Below, piece after piece: positions 16,848 to 24,431 of a DNA stretch of 36,793 nt (its first letter is position 1; each line of letters begins with the position of its first letter). The position numbers and the translations under genes are program-made. The stretch covers positions 1-36,793 of the forward strand of contig LJSY01000036.1 in assembly GCA_001314805.1 (NCBI GenBank), in the 5' to 3' direction. Below the pieces are notes generated by a model. That model did not search any database and had not been told where the DNA came from. It saw only the letters and a program-made list of their open reading frames with translations. The DNA comes from Rhodobacteraceae bacterium HLUCCO18. Lineage in GTDB: Bacteria; Pseudomonadota; Alphaproteobacteria; Rhodobacterales; Rhodobacteraceae.

Positions 16848-17647
16848 CGGATTTGACGGGAAAGACGGCGCTGGTCACCGGCTCGGTTCAGGGGATCGGG
16901 CTGGCCATCGCCGAGGCGCTTGCGGGCGCCGGCGCGCGGATCGCGGTGCATGGCCTCGCCGGCGATGCGCAGATCGAGGAGGTCTGTCACCACCTGCGCG
17001 ACAAGGGCGCGCCCCAGGCGGAGTTCTTCCACGGCGACCTGCGCGATCCGGACAGGATCGACGAGCTGACGCAGGCCGTCGCGGCATGGGGCGGTGCCGA
17101 CATCCTCGTCAACAACGCCGGTATCCAGAAGACCGCGCCTCTCGCGGAGATGCCGCGCGAGACATGGGACACGATCCTCGCCGTCAACCTGTCGGCGGCG
17201 TTCCAGACCATGCAGGCCGCCCTTCCCGGCATGGCCAGGCGCGGCTATGGCCGTGTGATCAACATCGCCAGTGTTCACGGCCTCGTGGCGTCGCGCGACA
17301 AGGCGCCCTACGTGGCGGCGAAGTTCGGGCTGGTGGGCCTCAGCCGGGTCGCCGCGCTGGAATACGCGGCCTCGGGCGACAAGGCGAAGGGCGGCGTCAC
17401 GGTGAACTGCATCTGCCCGGGCTGGACCGAAACGGCGATCATCGAGCCCCAGATCGAGGCGCGCGCGGCGGCCCATGGCGGCGATCGCGATCTCGGCATC
17501 GCCGAGCTTCTGGCCGAAAAGCAGCCCAGCCTGCGGACATCCGACCCGGAGGAAATCGGGGCGCTCGCGCTCTGGCTCTGCGCGCCCATCGCGCACAACG
17601 TCACCGGAACCGCGATCCCCATCGACGGAGGCTGGACGGCCCAGTAG
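16844..17647 (+). CDS. bdhA: 3-hydroxybutyrate-dehydrogenase-type SDR
   Basis: This 267-residue SDR has TGSVQGIG (12-19), Ser143, Tyr156 and Lys160, and ends with IPIDGGWTAQ, the characteristic end of D-3-hydroxybutyrate dehydrogenases. The substrate-pocket residues known from Pseudomonas HBDH structures are present with a small offset: Gln95, His145, Lys153, Trp194 and Gln203. The reaction in that family is 3-hydroxybutyrate + NAD+ to acetoacetate + NADH. It is coupled to the ligase gene by ATGA and is the last gene of the operon. Since the neighbours are sugar-type enzymes, a 3-hydroxy acid other than hydroxybutyrate could be the real substrate. An insertion around AASGDKAKGG (175-184) shifts the later residues. 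Confidence 0.8.
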   Translation: MTDLTGKTALVTGSVQGIGLAIAEALAGAGARIAVHGLAGDAQIEEVCHHLRDKGAPQAEFFHGDLRDPDRIDELTQAVAAWGGADILVNNAGIQKTAPLAEMPRETWDTILAVNLSAAFQTMQAALPGMARRGYGRVINIASVHGLVASRDKAPYVAAKFGLVGLSRVAALEYAASGDKAKGGVTVNCICPGWTETAIIEPQIEARAAAHGGDRDLGIAELLAEKQPSLRTSDPEEIGALALWLCAPIAHNVTGTAIPIDGGWTAQ

Positions 17648-17678
17648 AAGGGCGCAGTAGGGCGGCAGCCACAGTTTT

Positions 17679-17733
17679 CGGCAATTCGACGTCCCGCGCC
17701 TTGTTGCAATGCTGCGGCAACTCTACATCGCGT
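17679..17733 (+). repeat. Pair of 19-bp direct repeats differing only at every third base
   Basis: The copies CGGCAATTCGACGTCCCGC (17679-17697) and CGGCAACTCTACATCGCGT (17715-17733) are 36 bp apart. They match at 14 of 19 positions, and all mismatches fall at every third base. In the frame of the downstream S49 peptidase both read Gly-Asn-Ser-Thr-Ser-Arg. They sit directly upstream of ATG 17737, which has no clear ribosome site. Either an N-terminal extension or a pair of protein-binding sites could explain them. Confidence 0.5.
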
Positions 17734-17736
17734 GGC

Positions 17737-18540
17737 ATGAAGCGCTTCATCCCGTTCCTCAAGGCGGACCCGCTGGTTGCCGTCGTCCGCCTGCAAGGCG
17801 TCATCATGGCCAATCCGCGCGGTGCGGGGCTGAGCGATCAGGCCGTCGCGTCCGCCGTCGAACGCGCCTTCCGCAAGGGCAAGCCCGCCGCCGTGGCGCT
17901 CGCCATCAACTCGCCGGGTGGCAGCCCCGCGCAATCCTCGTTGATCGCCGCGCGCATCCGCCGCCTCGCCGAGGAAAAGGGCGTTCCGGTGCATGCCTTC
18001 GTCGAGGATGTCGCGGCATCGGGCGGCTATTGGCTCGCTTGCGCGGCCGACAAGATCTGGGCCGACCGGACCTCGATCCTCGGCTCCATCGGCGTGATCT
18101 CGGCTGGCTTCGGCTTTCATGAAGCGATCTCGCGGATCGGCGTGGAGCGGCGTGTCTACACGGCCGGCGAGTCGAAATCGATCCTCGACCCGTTCCGCCC
18201 GGAAAAGGCCGAGGACGTGGAGAGGCTCAAGGCGCTTCAGGGCGAGTTGCACGAAACCTTCATCGAGCACGTGAAGACAAGCCGCGGCGAACGGCTTGCC
18301 GATCACCCCGAGCTTTTCACCGGCGCCTTCTGGACGGGATCGAAATCCGTCGAACTGGGCCTTGCCGACGGGATCGGCCATCTCGTGCCCAAGATGAAGG
18401 AGCTTTACGGCGACAAGACCCGTTTCGCCGTGTACGGCCCGCGCCGCAGCCTGCTGGGGCGGTTCGGCATATCGCTTGCGTCCGAGCTTGCCACCGGGTT
18501 CGAGGAACGCGCGGCCTACGCGAGGTTCGGCCTGTCGTGA
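17737..18540 (+). CDS. S49-family serine peptidase (short SppA/SohB-like)
   Basis: This 267-residue protein holds one SppA peptidase domain with the nucleophile Ser95 in DVAASGGYWLA and the general base Lys147 in YTAGESKSILDPF, the Ser-Lys dyad of signal peptide peptidases. AINSPGGSPAQS (57-68) is the conserved oxyanion strand. It is about half the length of E. coli SppA and has no obvious membrane anchor, as in many alphaproteobacterial single-domain forms. ATG 17737 lacks a good ribosome site, and the same frame is open upstream with TTG codons at 17701 and 17704, so the true start is uncertain. The following gene starts inside the stop codon (TGATG). Confidence 0.88.
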   Translation: MKRFIPFLKADPLVAVVRLQGVIMANPRGAGLSDQAVASAVERAFRKGKPAAVALAINSPGGSPAQSSLIAARIRRLAEEKGVPVHAFVEDVAASGGYWLACAADKIWADRTSILGSIGVISAGFGFHEAISRIGVERRVYTAGESKSILDPFRPEKAEDVERLKALQGELHETFIEHVKTSRGERLADHPELFTGAFWTGSKSVELGLADGIGHLVPKMKELYGDKTRFAVYGPRRSLLGRFGISLASELATGFEERAAYARFGLS

Positions 18541-18719
18541 TGCTCAAGATCGTCACCCTGTTCCTGATCTTCATGGCCGTGCTCGCCATGTTCGGGCGCC
18601 TGCGCCTGCCCAAGATCACCCGGCGCCATGGGCTGCCCAAGCCGCGACTGTGCAAGACCTGCCGGCGCTACAACCTTCGCGGCGGCCCCTGCCCGCATTG
18701 TTCCGACGGGCAGGGCTGA
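18540..18719 (+). CDS. Small membrane protein with zinc-ribbon-like tail
   Basis: This 59-residue protein has one membrane helix (residues 3-20, MLKIVTLFLIFMAVLAMFG) and a basic cytoplasmic tail. The tail carries two CxxC pairs, CKTC and CPHC, separated by ten residues, which could bind one zinc ion. Its ATG overlaps the S49 peptidase stop by one base, so it is translationally coupled to that gene. I do not recognise a named family. A partner or adaptor of the peptidase is possible but only suggested by position. Confidence 0.75.
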   Translation: MLKIVTLFLIFMAVLAMFGRLRLPKITRRHGLPKPRLCKTCRRYNLRGGPCPHCSDGQG

Positions 18720-18722
18720 CGC

Positions 18723-19685
18723 GTGGCGGCAGCGTTCGCTCTGGCGGGGCTCGGCCTCGTCATCCTGCTTCTCGCGGGCGACGTGCTGGTGAAGGGGGCG
18801 GTGAACCTGAGCCTGCGTCTGGGCATTCCCGCGCTCATCGTGTCGCTGACGATCGTGGCCTTTGGCACCTCCGCGCCGGAGCTTCTGATCTCTGTCAAGG
18901 CGATCCTCGACGGGGTTCCCGGGCTGGCGCTGGGCAATGTCGTGGGTTCGAACACCGCCAACGTGCTGCTCGTTCTTGGCATTCCGGCGGTGTTGTCGGG
19001 CCTGCACGCCGGCAGTGACACGCGCCAGACCTACGTCGTCATGATCATCGGCACGCTGCTGTTCATCGCGTTGGCCTTCGTCGGGCCGTTCACGTGGTGG
19101 CACGGGCTTATCCTGCTGTCGCTGCTGGGGTATGTCCTCATCGACGCCGCACGCGCCGCGCAGGCGCACCGCGCGGCGGCCAATGGCGCGGCGGCACTCC
19201 CCATCGACGAGGACGCCCTCGAAGAGGCCGACCCGGACATGCCGTGGTGGCGCATCGCGCTTTATCTCGGGCTGGGACTCATCGGGCTGCCACTGGGCGC
19301 GGACCTTCTGGTGGACAGTTCCGTGGCCATCGCGACCGAATACGGCGTCAGCGAGACGGTGATCGGTCTGACGCTCGTCGCCATCGGAACCTCCCTGCCG
19401 GAGCTGGCCACCACGGTCATGGCCGCGATCCGCAACCACGCCGATGTGGCGATGGGCAACGTGATCGGGTCGAACATGTTCAACCTGCTGGCCATCATCG
19501 GGATCTCGTCGCTGATCGGACCGATCCCGGTGGACGCGACAATCCTGAGCTTCGACATCTGGGTCATGCTGGCCGCATCGCTCGTGCTGGCCCCGTTCGT
19601 CTTTCTGCGGTGGTCGCTGGGCCGTGGCGTTGGCGTCGTGTTCCTCGCGCTCTACCTCGGTTATATCGCGGTGCTGCTGGCATAG
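18723..19685 (+). CDS. Calcium/sodium antiporter (CaCA family, YrbG-like)
   Basis: This 320-residue inner-membrane protein has the inverted pair of alpha repeats that define the CaCA family: VAFGTSAPELLISV (45-58, Glu53) with GNVVGSNTAN, and VAIGTSLPELATTV (219-232, Glu227) with GNVIGSNMFN. These acidic residues and GSN motifs bind Ca2+/Na+. About ten hydrophobic segments surround an acidic cytoplasmic loop (DEDALEEADPDMP, about 162-174). It starts at GTG 18723, three bases after the previous stop, and belongs to the run beginning with the S49 peptidase. A role in exporting Ca2+ in exchange for Na+ follows from the family. Confidence 0.93.
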   Translation: MAAAFALAGLGLVILLLAGDVLVKGAVNLSLRLGIPALIVSLTIVAFGTSAPELLISVKAILDGVPGLALGNVVGSNTANVLLVLGIPAVLSGLHAGSDTRQTYVVMIIGTLLFIALAFVGPFTWWHGLILLSLLGYVLIDAARAAQAHRAAANGAAALPIDEDALEEADPDMPWWRIALYLGLGLIGLPLGADLLVDSSVAIATEYGVSETVIGLTLVAIGTSLPELATTVMAAIRNHADVAMGNVIGSNMFNLLAIIGISSLIGPIPVDATILSFDIWVMLAASLVLAPFVFLRWSLGRGVGVVFLALYLGYIAVLLA

Positions 19686-19696
19686 GGGGACGGGAC

Positions 19697-20473
19697 ATGA
19701 CCGCATTGGTGACGGGCGCGGCGAAACGGCTGGGCCGGGCGATGGCGCTGCGCCTTGCGGAACGCGGCCATGACGTCGCGGTGCATTACGCGGGCAGCGC
19801 CGATGAGGCCGAGGCGACGGTGGCCGAGATCAGGGCGATGGGCCGGCAGGCGCACGCCCTGCGCGCCGACCTGACCGTCGAGGCCGAGATGCAGGGCCTG
19901 CTGCCCGCCGCCGCCGAGGCGCTGGGCCAGCCGATCACGGTTCTGGTCAACAACGCCTCGATCTTCGAATACGACAACCTCCGGACCGCGACCCGAGAAA
20001 GCTGGGACCGGCACATGGAATCGAACCTGCGCGCGCCCTTCGTCCTGAGCCAGGCCATGGCGGCGCAGGTGCCGCGCGCCGAGACCGACGAAAACGGTGA
20101 GCCGCAGGCGCAAGGCCTGATCGTGAACATGATCGACCAGCGCGTGCGCAAGCTGACGCCGGAATTCATGAGCTACACGATCGCCAAGATGGGGCTCTGG
20201 GCGCTGACCCGCACATCGGCGCAGGCACTTGCCCCGCATGTCCGGGTCAACGCCATCGGGCCGGGGCCCACCATGCAGGGCGCGCGGCAGTCGGCGGAGC
20301 ATTTCGCGCGGCAGCGTGCGGCCACCGTGCTGGGTCGCGGCGCCGATCCCGAGGGCATCTGTGCGGCGCTCGACTATCTGCTGCAGGCGCGGGCGGTTAC
20401 GGGCCAGTTGATCTGCGTGGACGGGGGCCAGCACCTCGCCTGGCAGACGCCGGACGTCCTCGGCGTCGAATAG
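19697..20473 (+). CDS. Pteridine-reductase-like SDR (FolM/PTR1 type)
   Basis: This 258-residue SDR starts with TGAAKRLGR, the arginine-containing cofactor motif of NADPH-using pteridine reductases. Instead of the usual catalytic serine it has Asp147 in NMIDQR, thirteen residues before Tyr160, with Lys164 following (YTIAK). This Asp-Tyr-Lys triad with the same spacing is the hallmark of PTR1/FolM. Such enzymes reduce dihydrofolate or dihydrobiopterin/dihydromonapterin. The start at 19697 follows GGGGGACGGGAC. It is 11 bp after the antiporter gene and no folate gene is adjacent. Confidence in SDR is very high, in the pterin substrate moderate. Confidence 0.85.
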   Translation: MTALVTGAAKRLGRAMALRLAERGHDVAVHYAGSADEAEATVAEIRAMGRQAHALRADLTVEAEMQGLLPAAAEALGQPITVLVNNASIFEYDNLRTATRESWDRHMESNLRAPFVLSQAMAAQVPRAETDENGEPQAQGLIVNMIDQRVRKLTPEFMSYTIAKMGLWALTRTSAQALAPHVRVNAIGPGPTMQGARQSAEHFARQRAATVLGRGADPEGICAALDYLLQARAVTGQLICVDGGQHLAWQTPDVLGVE

Positions 20474-20773
20474 GCCAAGCGGAAACGCGGCCTTCACTTC
20501 TCCACTGCGGGACCCAAGGTAACAGAAGTGTTAAAGAGTGGTTGCACTCCGGTGAAAAGTATAAACGCGTGAATAAAAAACTCAATAAAAACAGTATCTT
20601 GATAACTTGCCTAAAAATCGGGCAATCCGCAGAAGCGAGCCAAAAACAAGGGAAAATTCCGGCAGCCCAAGATTTCTCCGCAAGGTTATCCACATGAACG
20701 GGGGATTTCTCCTGCCTTGATTCCGCCCCAGTTCCATTGCAGCCGCCACGAGAATCGATTTCAACGACCGAAC
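20474..20773. other. 300-bp intergenic region, AT-richer than its surroundings
   Basis: No gene is seen between the pteridine-reductase-like gene and uvrC. The stretch 20520-20660 is clearly richer in A and T than the rest, with several A-runs. It holds an inverted repeat TTGCC-N9-GGCAA (20607-20625), the 9-bp direct repeat GATTTCTCC at 20671-20679 and 20704-20712, and one perfect DnaA box between those repeats. It must carry the uvrC promoter, but I found no convincing -35/-10 pair and no GTTC-N7-GTTC alphaproteobacterial SOS box. Confidence 0.6.
20686..20694 (+). promoter_or_regulatory. Perfect DnaA box upstream of uvrC
   Basis: TTATCCACA is an exact match to the consensus DnaA-binding site. 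A weaker 7/9 match, TTATCAAGA, is on the other strand in the same gap at about 20597-20605. The location in the uvrC promoter region, next to AT-rich DNA, could mean DnaA control of uvrC. One exact 9-mer by chance in a window of this size is not rare. Confidence 0.45.
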
Positions 20774-22642
20774 ATGCCCGACAGCACCGAAAATACGGCC
20801 CAGACCGGCCACGAGGTGATCCGAAACCACCTCCGACAACTCGACAACGCGCCGGGCGTCTACCGCATGCTCGATGCGCAGAGCCGGGTGCTTTACGTCG
20901 GCAAGGCGCGGGCGCTGAAAAAGCGCGTTTCGTCCTACGCCAAGCCCACGGGCCACAGCCCGCGCATCGCGCGGATGATCCGCGAAACCGCGTCGATGAT
21001 GTTCCTGACGACGCGGACCGAGACCGAGGCGCTGCTGCTCGAACAGAACCTCATCAAGCAGCTCAAGCCCAAGTACAACGTGCTGCTGCGCGACGACAAA
21101 AGTTTTCCCAACATCCTCGTCAGCCGCGCGCATCGCTTTCCGCAGATCAAGAAGCACCGGGGCGCGAAGACGGAGAAGGGCGAGTATTTCGGCCCCTTCG
21201 CCAGCGCTGGCGCCGTGAACCGGACGCTCAACCAGCTGCAGAAGGTGTTCCTGCTGCGCAACTGCTCGGACGCCACCTTCGACAGCCGCACGCGGCCCTG
21301 CCTGCTCTACCAGATCAAGCGGTGCAGCGCGCCTTGCGTCGGCCATATCAGCGAGGCGGACTATGCGGCCTCCGTCGCTGACGCGGTGCGGTTCCTGAAG
21401 GGCGACACGACCGATCTGCAGGCGCAGCTGGCCGCGCAGATGGCCGAAGCGGCCGAGGCAATGGAGTTCGAGCGCGCCGCGGCGCTCCGCGACCGCATCC
21501 GCGCGCTGACCAACGTCCAGTCGGCGCAGGGCATCAACCCGCGTGGCGTGCGCGAGGCCGATGTCATCGCGCTCCGTCTGGAGGGCGGGCAGGCCTGCGT
21601 GCAGGTCTTCTTCATCCGTGCCAACCAGAACTGGGGCAACAAGGATTACTACCCCCGCGTCGGTCCCGATATCGAGGCGCCCGAGGTGCTGGAGGCCTTC
21701 ATCGGCCAGTTCTACGACCAGAAGGACCCGCCCCGGCAGCTGATCCTGTCGCACCCGGTCGAAAATCCCGATCTGGTGGCCGACGCGCTGTCGCAGAAGC
21801 TGGGGCGCAAGGTGGAGATCCTCGTGCCGCAGCGGGGCGAAAAGGCCGAACTCGTGGAAGGCGCGCTCCGGAATGCCCGCGAAAGCCTCGGTCGCCAGAT
21901 GGCCGAGGGGCAGGCGCAGGCCAAGCTTCTGCGCGGGTTGGCCGAGGCCTTCGACCTCGACGCGCCGCCCCGCCGGATCGAGGTCTACGACAACTCCCAC
22001 ATCCAGGGCACCAACGCGGTGGGCGCGATGATCGTGTCCGGGCCGGACGGGTTCATGAAATCCCAGTACCGCAAGTTCAACATCCGCGGTGAGGACCTGA
22101 CCCCGGGCGACGATTTCGGCATGATGAAGGAGGTGCTGACGCGCCGGTTCCAGCGGCTCCTGAAGGAAGACCCCGACCGCGAATCGGAGGCATGGCCCGA
22201 CCTTCTGCTGATCGACGGCGGCGCGGGACAGGTCAGCGCGGTCAGGGAGATCATGGACGATCTGGGCATAGAGGACGTGCCGTTCATCGGCGTGGCCAAG
22301 GGCATCGACCGCGATCAGGGCAAGGAGGAATTCCATCGCCCCGGTCGCACCGCCTTTGCGCTGAACCGCAACGATCCCGTGCTCTACTTCATCCAGCGCC
22401 TGCGCGACGAGGCGCATCGCTTCGCCATCGGCGCACACCGCCAGAAGCGCGCCAAGGCCGTCTCGGCCACCCCGCTCGACGATATCCCCGGCGTGGGTGC
22501 CACCCGCAAGCGCGCGCTCCTGACCCATTTCGGCAGCGCCAAGGCCGTGAGCCGCGCCAACCTCGCCGATCTCAAGGCGGTGGACGGCGTAAGCGAGGGG
22601 CTGGCGCAGAAGATCTACGACTATTTTCACGAACGCGGGTAG
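20774..22642 (+). CDS. uvrC: Excinuclease ABC subunit C (UvrC)
   Basis: This 622-residue protein is the nuclease subunit of nucleotide excision repair, making the 3' and 5' incisions around UvrB-bound damage. Domains in order: GIY-YIG nuclease ([20 protein letters not shown] at about 28-47), the cysteine-containing region ([17 protein letters not shown]), the UVR domain that binds UvrB ([15 protein letters not shown]), the RNase H-like C-terminal nuclease ([30 protein letters not shown]), and tandem HhH motifs at the end ([21 protein letters not shown]). I use ATG 20774; an in-frame TTG at 20717 would add 19 residues without support. No clear ribosome site is seen. Confidence 0.97.
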   Translation: MPDSTENTAQTGHEVIRNHLRQLDNAPGVYRMLDAQSRVLYVGKARALKKRVSSYAKPTGHSPRIARMIRETASMMFLTTRTETEALLLEQNLIKQLKPKYNVLLRDDKSFPNILVSRAHRFPQIKKHRGAKTEKGEYFGPFASAGAVNRTLNQLQKVFLLRNCSDATFDSRTRPCLLYQIKRCSAPCVGHISEADYAASVADAVRFLKGDTTDLQAQLAAQMAEAAEAMEFERAAALRDRIRALTNVQSAQGINPRGVREADVIALRLEGGQACVQVFFIRANQNWGNKDYYPRVGPDIEAPEVLEAFIGQFYDQKDPPRQLILSHPVENPDLVADALSQKLGRKVEILVPQRGEKAELVEGALRNARESLGRQMAEGQAQAKLLRGLAEAFDLDAPPRRIEVYDNSHIQGTNAVGAMIVSGPDGFMKSQYRKFNIRGEDLTPGDDFGMMKEVLTRRFQRLLKEDPDRESEAWPDLLLIDGGAGQVSAVREIMDDLGIEDVPFIGVAKGIDRDQGKEEFHRPGRTAFALNRNDPVLYFIQRLRDEAHRFAIGAHRQKRAKAVSATPLDDIPGVGATRKRALLTHFGSAKAVSRANLADLKAVDGVSEGLAQKIYDYFHERG

Positions 22643-22713
22643 CGCGCGGCTGATCGGGGCGGAATAGAAAGTCGGGGATTTTCACGACCGGCCCCGCGGG
22701 ATACACCGGCCCT

Positions 22714-23379
22714 ATGCAGTGGAACGTGCCCAACACGCTGACCGTCCTTCGCCTTCTGGCGGCGCCCATGCTGGGGGTCGTTTTCCTGATCCTTCCTCGG
22801 CCGGCCGCGGACTGGGTCGCGATGTTCCTCTTCATCTTCGCCTCGCTCACCGACTACATCGACGGCTGGCTGGCGCGCAAATGGGGGCAGATCAGCCGCT
22901 TCGGCGCCATGCTCGATCCGATCGCGGACAAGGCGATGGTGGTGATCGCGCTTGCGGTCCTGCTGGGCCTGCACGGGATCTCGGACTGGACGCTGATCCC
23001 CGTGGCCGCGATCCTGTTCCGCGAGGTCTTCGTGTCCGGGCTGCGGGAATTCCTGGGCGAGACGGCGGGACTGCTCAAGGTCACGCCGCTGGCCAAGTGG
23101 AAGACGGCGGTGCAGATGGTCGCCATCGCCATGCTGTTTGCATGGGGCCTCTTCGACCACTATTTCATGATGCAGACGCTGGGCATGTCGCCCGACATCG
23201 TGGCCGGCATCCTGTCGGGCGAGATGCGCGACAGTGTCGGGCTTTGGTGGAAATACCAGGGTCTGATCGGGGTGTCCTACGGCGGCCTTGCCCTGCTGTG
23301 GATCGCCGCGGGGCTGACTCTGGTCACCGGATGGGATTATTTTCGCAAGGCAATGCCGTATCTCAGGGAAATGCCATGA
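22714..23379 (+). CDS. pgsA: CDP-diacylglycerol-glycerol-3-phosphate 3-phosphatidyltransferase
   Basis: This 221-residue membrane enzyme makes phosphatidylglycerol phosphate from CDP-diacylglycerol and glycerol-3-phosphate. The CDP-alcohol phosphotransferase motif D-x2-D-G-x2-A-R-x8-G-x3-D-x3-D is visible as DYIDGWLARKW...FGAMLDPIADK at about residues 48-73. Several hydrophobic helices follow. It starts at ATG 22714, 71 bp after uvrC, and its stop overlaps moaD (ATGA). The uvrC-pgsA-moaD-moaE order recurs in alphaproteobacteria, although the products are functionally unrelated. Confidence 0.95.
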   Translation: MQWNVPNTLTVLRLLAAPMLGVVFLILPRPAADWVAMFLFIFASLTDYIDGWLARKWGQISRFGAMLDPIADKAMVVIALAVLLGLHGISDWTLIPVAAILFREVFVSGLREFLGETAGLLKVTPLAKWKTAVQMVAIAMLFAWGLFDHYFMMQTLGMSPDIVAGILSGEMRDSVGLWWKYQGLIGVSYGGLALLWIAAGLTLVTGWDYFRKAMPYLREMP

Positions 23380-23627
23380 AGATCGATGTGCACTACTTCG
23401 CCTGGCTGCGCGAAAGGCTGGGCACCGGGCGGGAAACCGTCGAGACGGAGGCGGGAACCGTCGCCGAACTGATCGACGAGCTGCGCGCCCGCGACGAGGG
23501 GTACGCCCATGCGTTTTCCGACACGGGCGCATTGCGGGCGGCCGTGGACCAGGATCTGGTGGAGTTCGACGCCAGTCTCGACGGCGCGCGCGAGGTCGCC
23601 TTCTTCCCGCCGATGACCGGGGGCTAG
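23376..23627 (+). CDS. moaD: Molybdopterin synthase small subunit
   Basis: This 83-residue ubiquitin-fold protein ends in the required Gly-Gly (FFPPMTGG), whose thiocarboxylate donates sulphur to form molybdopterin from cyclic pyranopterin monophosphate. The N-terminal MKIDVHYFAWLRERLG strand and the EVAFFPP segment are typical of MoaD. It overlaps the pgsA stop by four bases and lies 5 bp before moaE, so the two synthase subunits are made together. Confidence 0.95.
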   Translation: MKIDVHYFAWLRERLGTGRETVETEAGTVAELIDELRARDEGYAHAFSDTGALRAAVDQDLVEFDASLDGAREVAFFPPMTGG

Positions 23628-23632
23628 GCGGC

Positions 23633-24079
23633 ATGGAGCCCGTCCGCGTGCAGAAGGCGGCCTTCGACCCGGGACAGGAGCTCAACGCCTTCAGCGCGAC
23701 CGTGCCGGGCGCGGGCGCCGTCGTGAGCTTTTCGGGCATCACCCGCGATCTGGCCGAGGGCGCGCTCGACGTGATGGAGATCGAGCACTATCCCGGCATG
23801 ACCGAAAAGGCGCTGTCCGCCATTCACGACGAAGCGATGACGCGGTTTTCGCTCACGGGGGCGATGATCCTGCACCGCTACGGGCGCCTTGCGGCGGGCG
23901 ATCCGATCATGATGGTGGCCACGGCGGCCCGCCACCGCGCCGCCGCCTTCGCCGCGGCCGAGTTCCTGATGGACTATCTCAAGTCGCGTGCGCCGTTCTG
24001 GAAGAAAGAGGTCACGCCCGAGGGGGCCCGATGGGTCGCCGCACGGGCGGAGGACGAGGAGGCGCTGACGCGCTGGTAG
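23633..24079 (+). CDS. moaE: Molybdopterin synthase catalytic subunit
   Basis: The 148-residue large subunit of molybdopterin synthase shows the fold landmarks GAVVSFSGITRDLAEG, the LEIEHYPGMTEKAL-like helix (MEIEHYPGMTEKAL), HRYGRLAAGD, and the catalytic lysine region LKSRAPFWKKE. It pairs with MoaD to build the dithiolene of the molybdenum cofactor. The gene ends 12 bp before the stop of a minus-strand gene, so transcription converges here; a short GCCC-TCA-GGGC hairpin (24088-24098) lies in that gap. Confidence 0.95.
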   Translation: MEPVRVQKAAFDPGQELNAFSATVPGAGAVVSFSGITRDLAEGALDVMEIEHYPGMTEKALSAIHDEAMTRFSLTGAMILHRYGRLAAGDPIMMVATAARHRAAAFAAAEFLMDYLKSRAPFWKKEVTPEGARWVAARAEDEEALTRW

Positions 24080-24091
24080 GGCGTCCGGCCC

Positions 24092-24424
24092 TCAGGGCTG
24101 CGGCCTGTCGATCTGCTCGATATAACTGCGCAACTCCTCGTTTTCGGCGCGCGCCTCGCGCAGGCCGTCCATCGCCGCGCGCAGTTCCGCCTCTGTCTGG
24201 CTCAGCTGTCCGGTCAACTCGGTCTCCCGGCTCTGCAGGTAGGCGATGGCCTGGTCGCGGGTTTCCTCGGCGTCGTGGAGGGCGCGGGCGAGCGCCTCCA
24301 TCTCTCCCAGATCGGCGCTGGAGACGCGGCTGAAGCGCGCCACGAGCCAGTGGGCGAGCCAGCCGAGACCGAAGGCCACGAACAGGATGACGGCGATGGC
24401 GATGATGAACTGCAGGCGATCCAT
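24092..24424 (-). CDS. Small membrane protein with coiled-coil tail
   Basis: This 110-residue protein has one N-terminal membrane helix (residues 5-28, QFIIAIAVILFVAFGLGWLAHWLV) and a long charged helix from about 37 to 103 rich in Glu, Ala, Arg and Leu, predicted to form a coiled coil. I do not recognise a named family. It is downstream of the OmpA-like gene by 7 bp on the same strand, suggesting cotranscription and possibly a shared envelope role. No enzymatic motif is seen. Confidence 0.75.
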   Translation of the reverse strand: MDRLQFIIAIAVILFVAFGLGWLAHWLVARFSRVSSADLGEMEALARALHDAEETRDQAIAYLQSRETELTGQLSQTEAELRAAMDGLREARAENEELRSYIEQIDRPQP

Positions 24425-24431
24425 GCGCCGG

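Noticed and set aside
20474-20773. Chromosomal or plasmid replication origin
   Set aside because: Only one exact DnaA box is present, there is no iteron cluster, and no dnaA, hemE, repABC or parAB gene lies nearby.
20474-20773. SOS (LexA) box for uvrC
   Set aside because: No GTTC-N7-GTTC arrangement was found upstream of the gene.
20717-20773. TTG at 20717 as the uvrC start
   Set aside because: The extra residues do not resemble UvrC and no ribosome site supports the codon.
24088-24098. Bidirectional terminator between moaE and the convergent gene
   Set aside because: The hairpin has only four perfect pairs and no T-run on either strand.
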